Shown here piece after piece: positions 52,217 through 52,918 of a DNA stretch of 52,918 bases. The DNA comes from Anaerotignum sp. (GTDB lineage: Bacteria > Bacillota > Clostridia > Lachnospirales > Anaerotignaceae), in assembly GCF_030625865.1 (NCBI RefSeq), contig NZ_DAOUQB010000023.1, positions 1-52,918 on the forward strand, written 5' to 3'. Within the stretch, counting starts at the first letter, position 1; each line of letters starts with the position of its first letter. The notes below the pieces were generated by a model. The model was not told the origin of the DNA. It searched no databases and saw only the letters and a program-made list of their open reading frames with translations. Both the position numbers and the translations under genes were made by a program.

Positions 52217-52918
52217 ATGTACAGTATTGGAATTGATATTGGATATTCATCCGTTAAGGTTATCTTGACGGATGAAACAAATAAAATTAGGTTCAGCAGA
52301 TACCAAATGCATAAGGGAAGGATTAAGAGTAATCTATTAAAAATTCTGAAAGAAATGACGGCTGTTTTTGATCCACGGGAAATTGTATTCGGCGCCGTAA
52401 CAGGCAGTGGAACCAAATTTTTAAGTGCAGACAGTAAAATCAAGGCTGTCAATGACGTAACAGCTGTGATCGAAGGTGCAATGGCTGAAAATGTAAGCGT
52501 AGGCTCAATCATTGACATTGGGGGCGAAAGTGCACGGTTTATTACCGGATTGAGTGAGAAAGATAAATCGCGTATCGAAATCTCCATGAATTCTAATTGC
52601 TCTTCGGGAACAGGGTCTTTTCTTGAGGAACAGATGTCCAGGCTGAATTTAAAGCTAACTGATTATACGGAGCTGGCAAAGGAAGCAAAGTCTATTCCCA
52701 GAATTGCAGGGCGTTGCAGTGTATTTGCCAAAACGGATATCACCCATCATCAGCAAGAGGGCGTACCCGCTGCGGATATCTTGTTGGGCTTGGCTTATGC
52801 CCTTGTCAGAAACTATAAGGGTACGGTGATGAAAAAGCTTCCCGTGAAAAAACCCATTCTTTTTTCCGGCGGTGTTGCCTATAACGGAGCAATTCTTACT
52901 GCATTAAAGGATGTATTG
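52217..52918 (+). CDS. BcrAD/BadFG/HgdC-family ATPase activase, 5' part only
   Basis: The open frame runs off the window end after 234 codons. It begins SIGIDIGYSSVKVIL (ASKHA phosphate-1 motif) and has SIIDIGGESARFI (phosphate 2). It also has NCSSGTGSFLEEQ and GRCSVFAKTDITHHQQEG, whose cysteines bind the [4Fe-4S] cluster shared by the dimer, followed by LFSGGVAYN. Such proteins deliver an electron to 2-hydroxyacyl-CoA dehydratases or benzoyl-CoA reductases, and long variants of unknown role exist. AGGAGG precedes the ATG. It probably shares a transcript with fur. Confidence 0.88.
   Translation, partial: MYSIGIDIGYSSVKVILTDETNKIRFSRYQMHKGRIKSNLLKILKEMTAVFDPREIVFGAVTGSGTKFLSADSKIKAVNDVTAVIEGAMAENVSVGSIIDIGGESARFITGLSEKDKSRIEISMNSNCSSGTGSFLEEQMSRLNLKLTDYTELAKEAKSIPRIAGRCSVFAKTDITHHQQEGVPAADILLGLAYALVRNYKGTVMKKLPVKKPILFSGGVAYNGAILTALKDVL

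Noticed and set aside
1-52918. CRISPR array, tRNA, rRNA or intact prophage/transposon
   Set aside because: No regularly spaced direct repeats, no cloverleaf, no ribosomal RNA sequence and no complete transposase or phage genes were seen on reading.

Overview
The window reads as a chromosomal segment of a low-GC, endospore-forming anaerobe of the Clostridia. The support is dipicolinate synthase genes behind a sigma-K-like promoter, tRNA-sensing T-box leaders, an infC-rpmI-rplT operon with a leader typical of Firmicutes, strong AGGAGG ribosome sites, ferrous-iron uptake genes and a radical-type CoA-dehydratase activase. A Lachnospirales/Anaerotignum-like host is only a guess.

The left part (1-11 kb) is housekeeping. 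It holds the end of an amino-acid ABC importer, a YbjQ-family protein, a CorA-like metal transporter, T-box-controlled thrS, infC-rpmI-rplT with a probable AUU start for IF3, an AEC-family permease, and a cupin regulator followed by a YkvI-like membrane protein and a class III aminotransferase. From 11 to 16.3 kb a uridine-phosphorylase-like gene faces a five-gene operon (split DMT transporter, PfkB sugar kinase, flavodoxin-fold oxidoreductase, zinc alcohol dehydrogenase) that suggests nucleoside or ribose use. Then come sbcD-sbcC, dpaA-dpaB, and T-box(Met)-metY-metA.

The middle (26.5-38.4 kb) is accessory and decaying. It holds a lipoprotein/small XRE regulator/DUF2975-like membrane protein operon, a broken GGDEF gene, a LapA-domain protein, an SLC12-type cation-chloride cotransporter homologue, and three receiver-domain proteins (REC-histidine kinase, REC with a kinase-like but degenerate tail, REC-HDOD). 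Between them lie remnants, including an IS110-type transposase and probably a nucleotidyltransferase.

The right part (38.3-52.9 kb) looks like an iron or metal block. A TetR regulator with a palindromic operator precedes feoA-feoB-feoC, an O-methyltransferase-like enzyme and two half ABC transporters that should pair. Next, two paralogous Crp/Fnr regulators flank a SsuABC/TauABC-type importer. The same unusual palindrome, GTATC-N4-GATAC, lies upstream of both regulators, 22 bp before the likely -10 boxes of the importer operon and of fur. fur also carries its own Fur-box-like site. The window ends inside a BcrAD/HgdC-family activase gene.

The best candidates for something undescribed are the Crp/Fnr-pair/importer/fur circuit and the Feo-methyltransferase-ABC operon. 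No CRISPR array, tRNA, rRNA, intact insertion sequence or prophage was seen.
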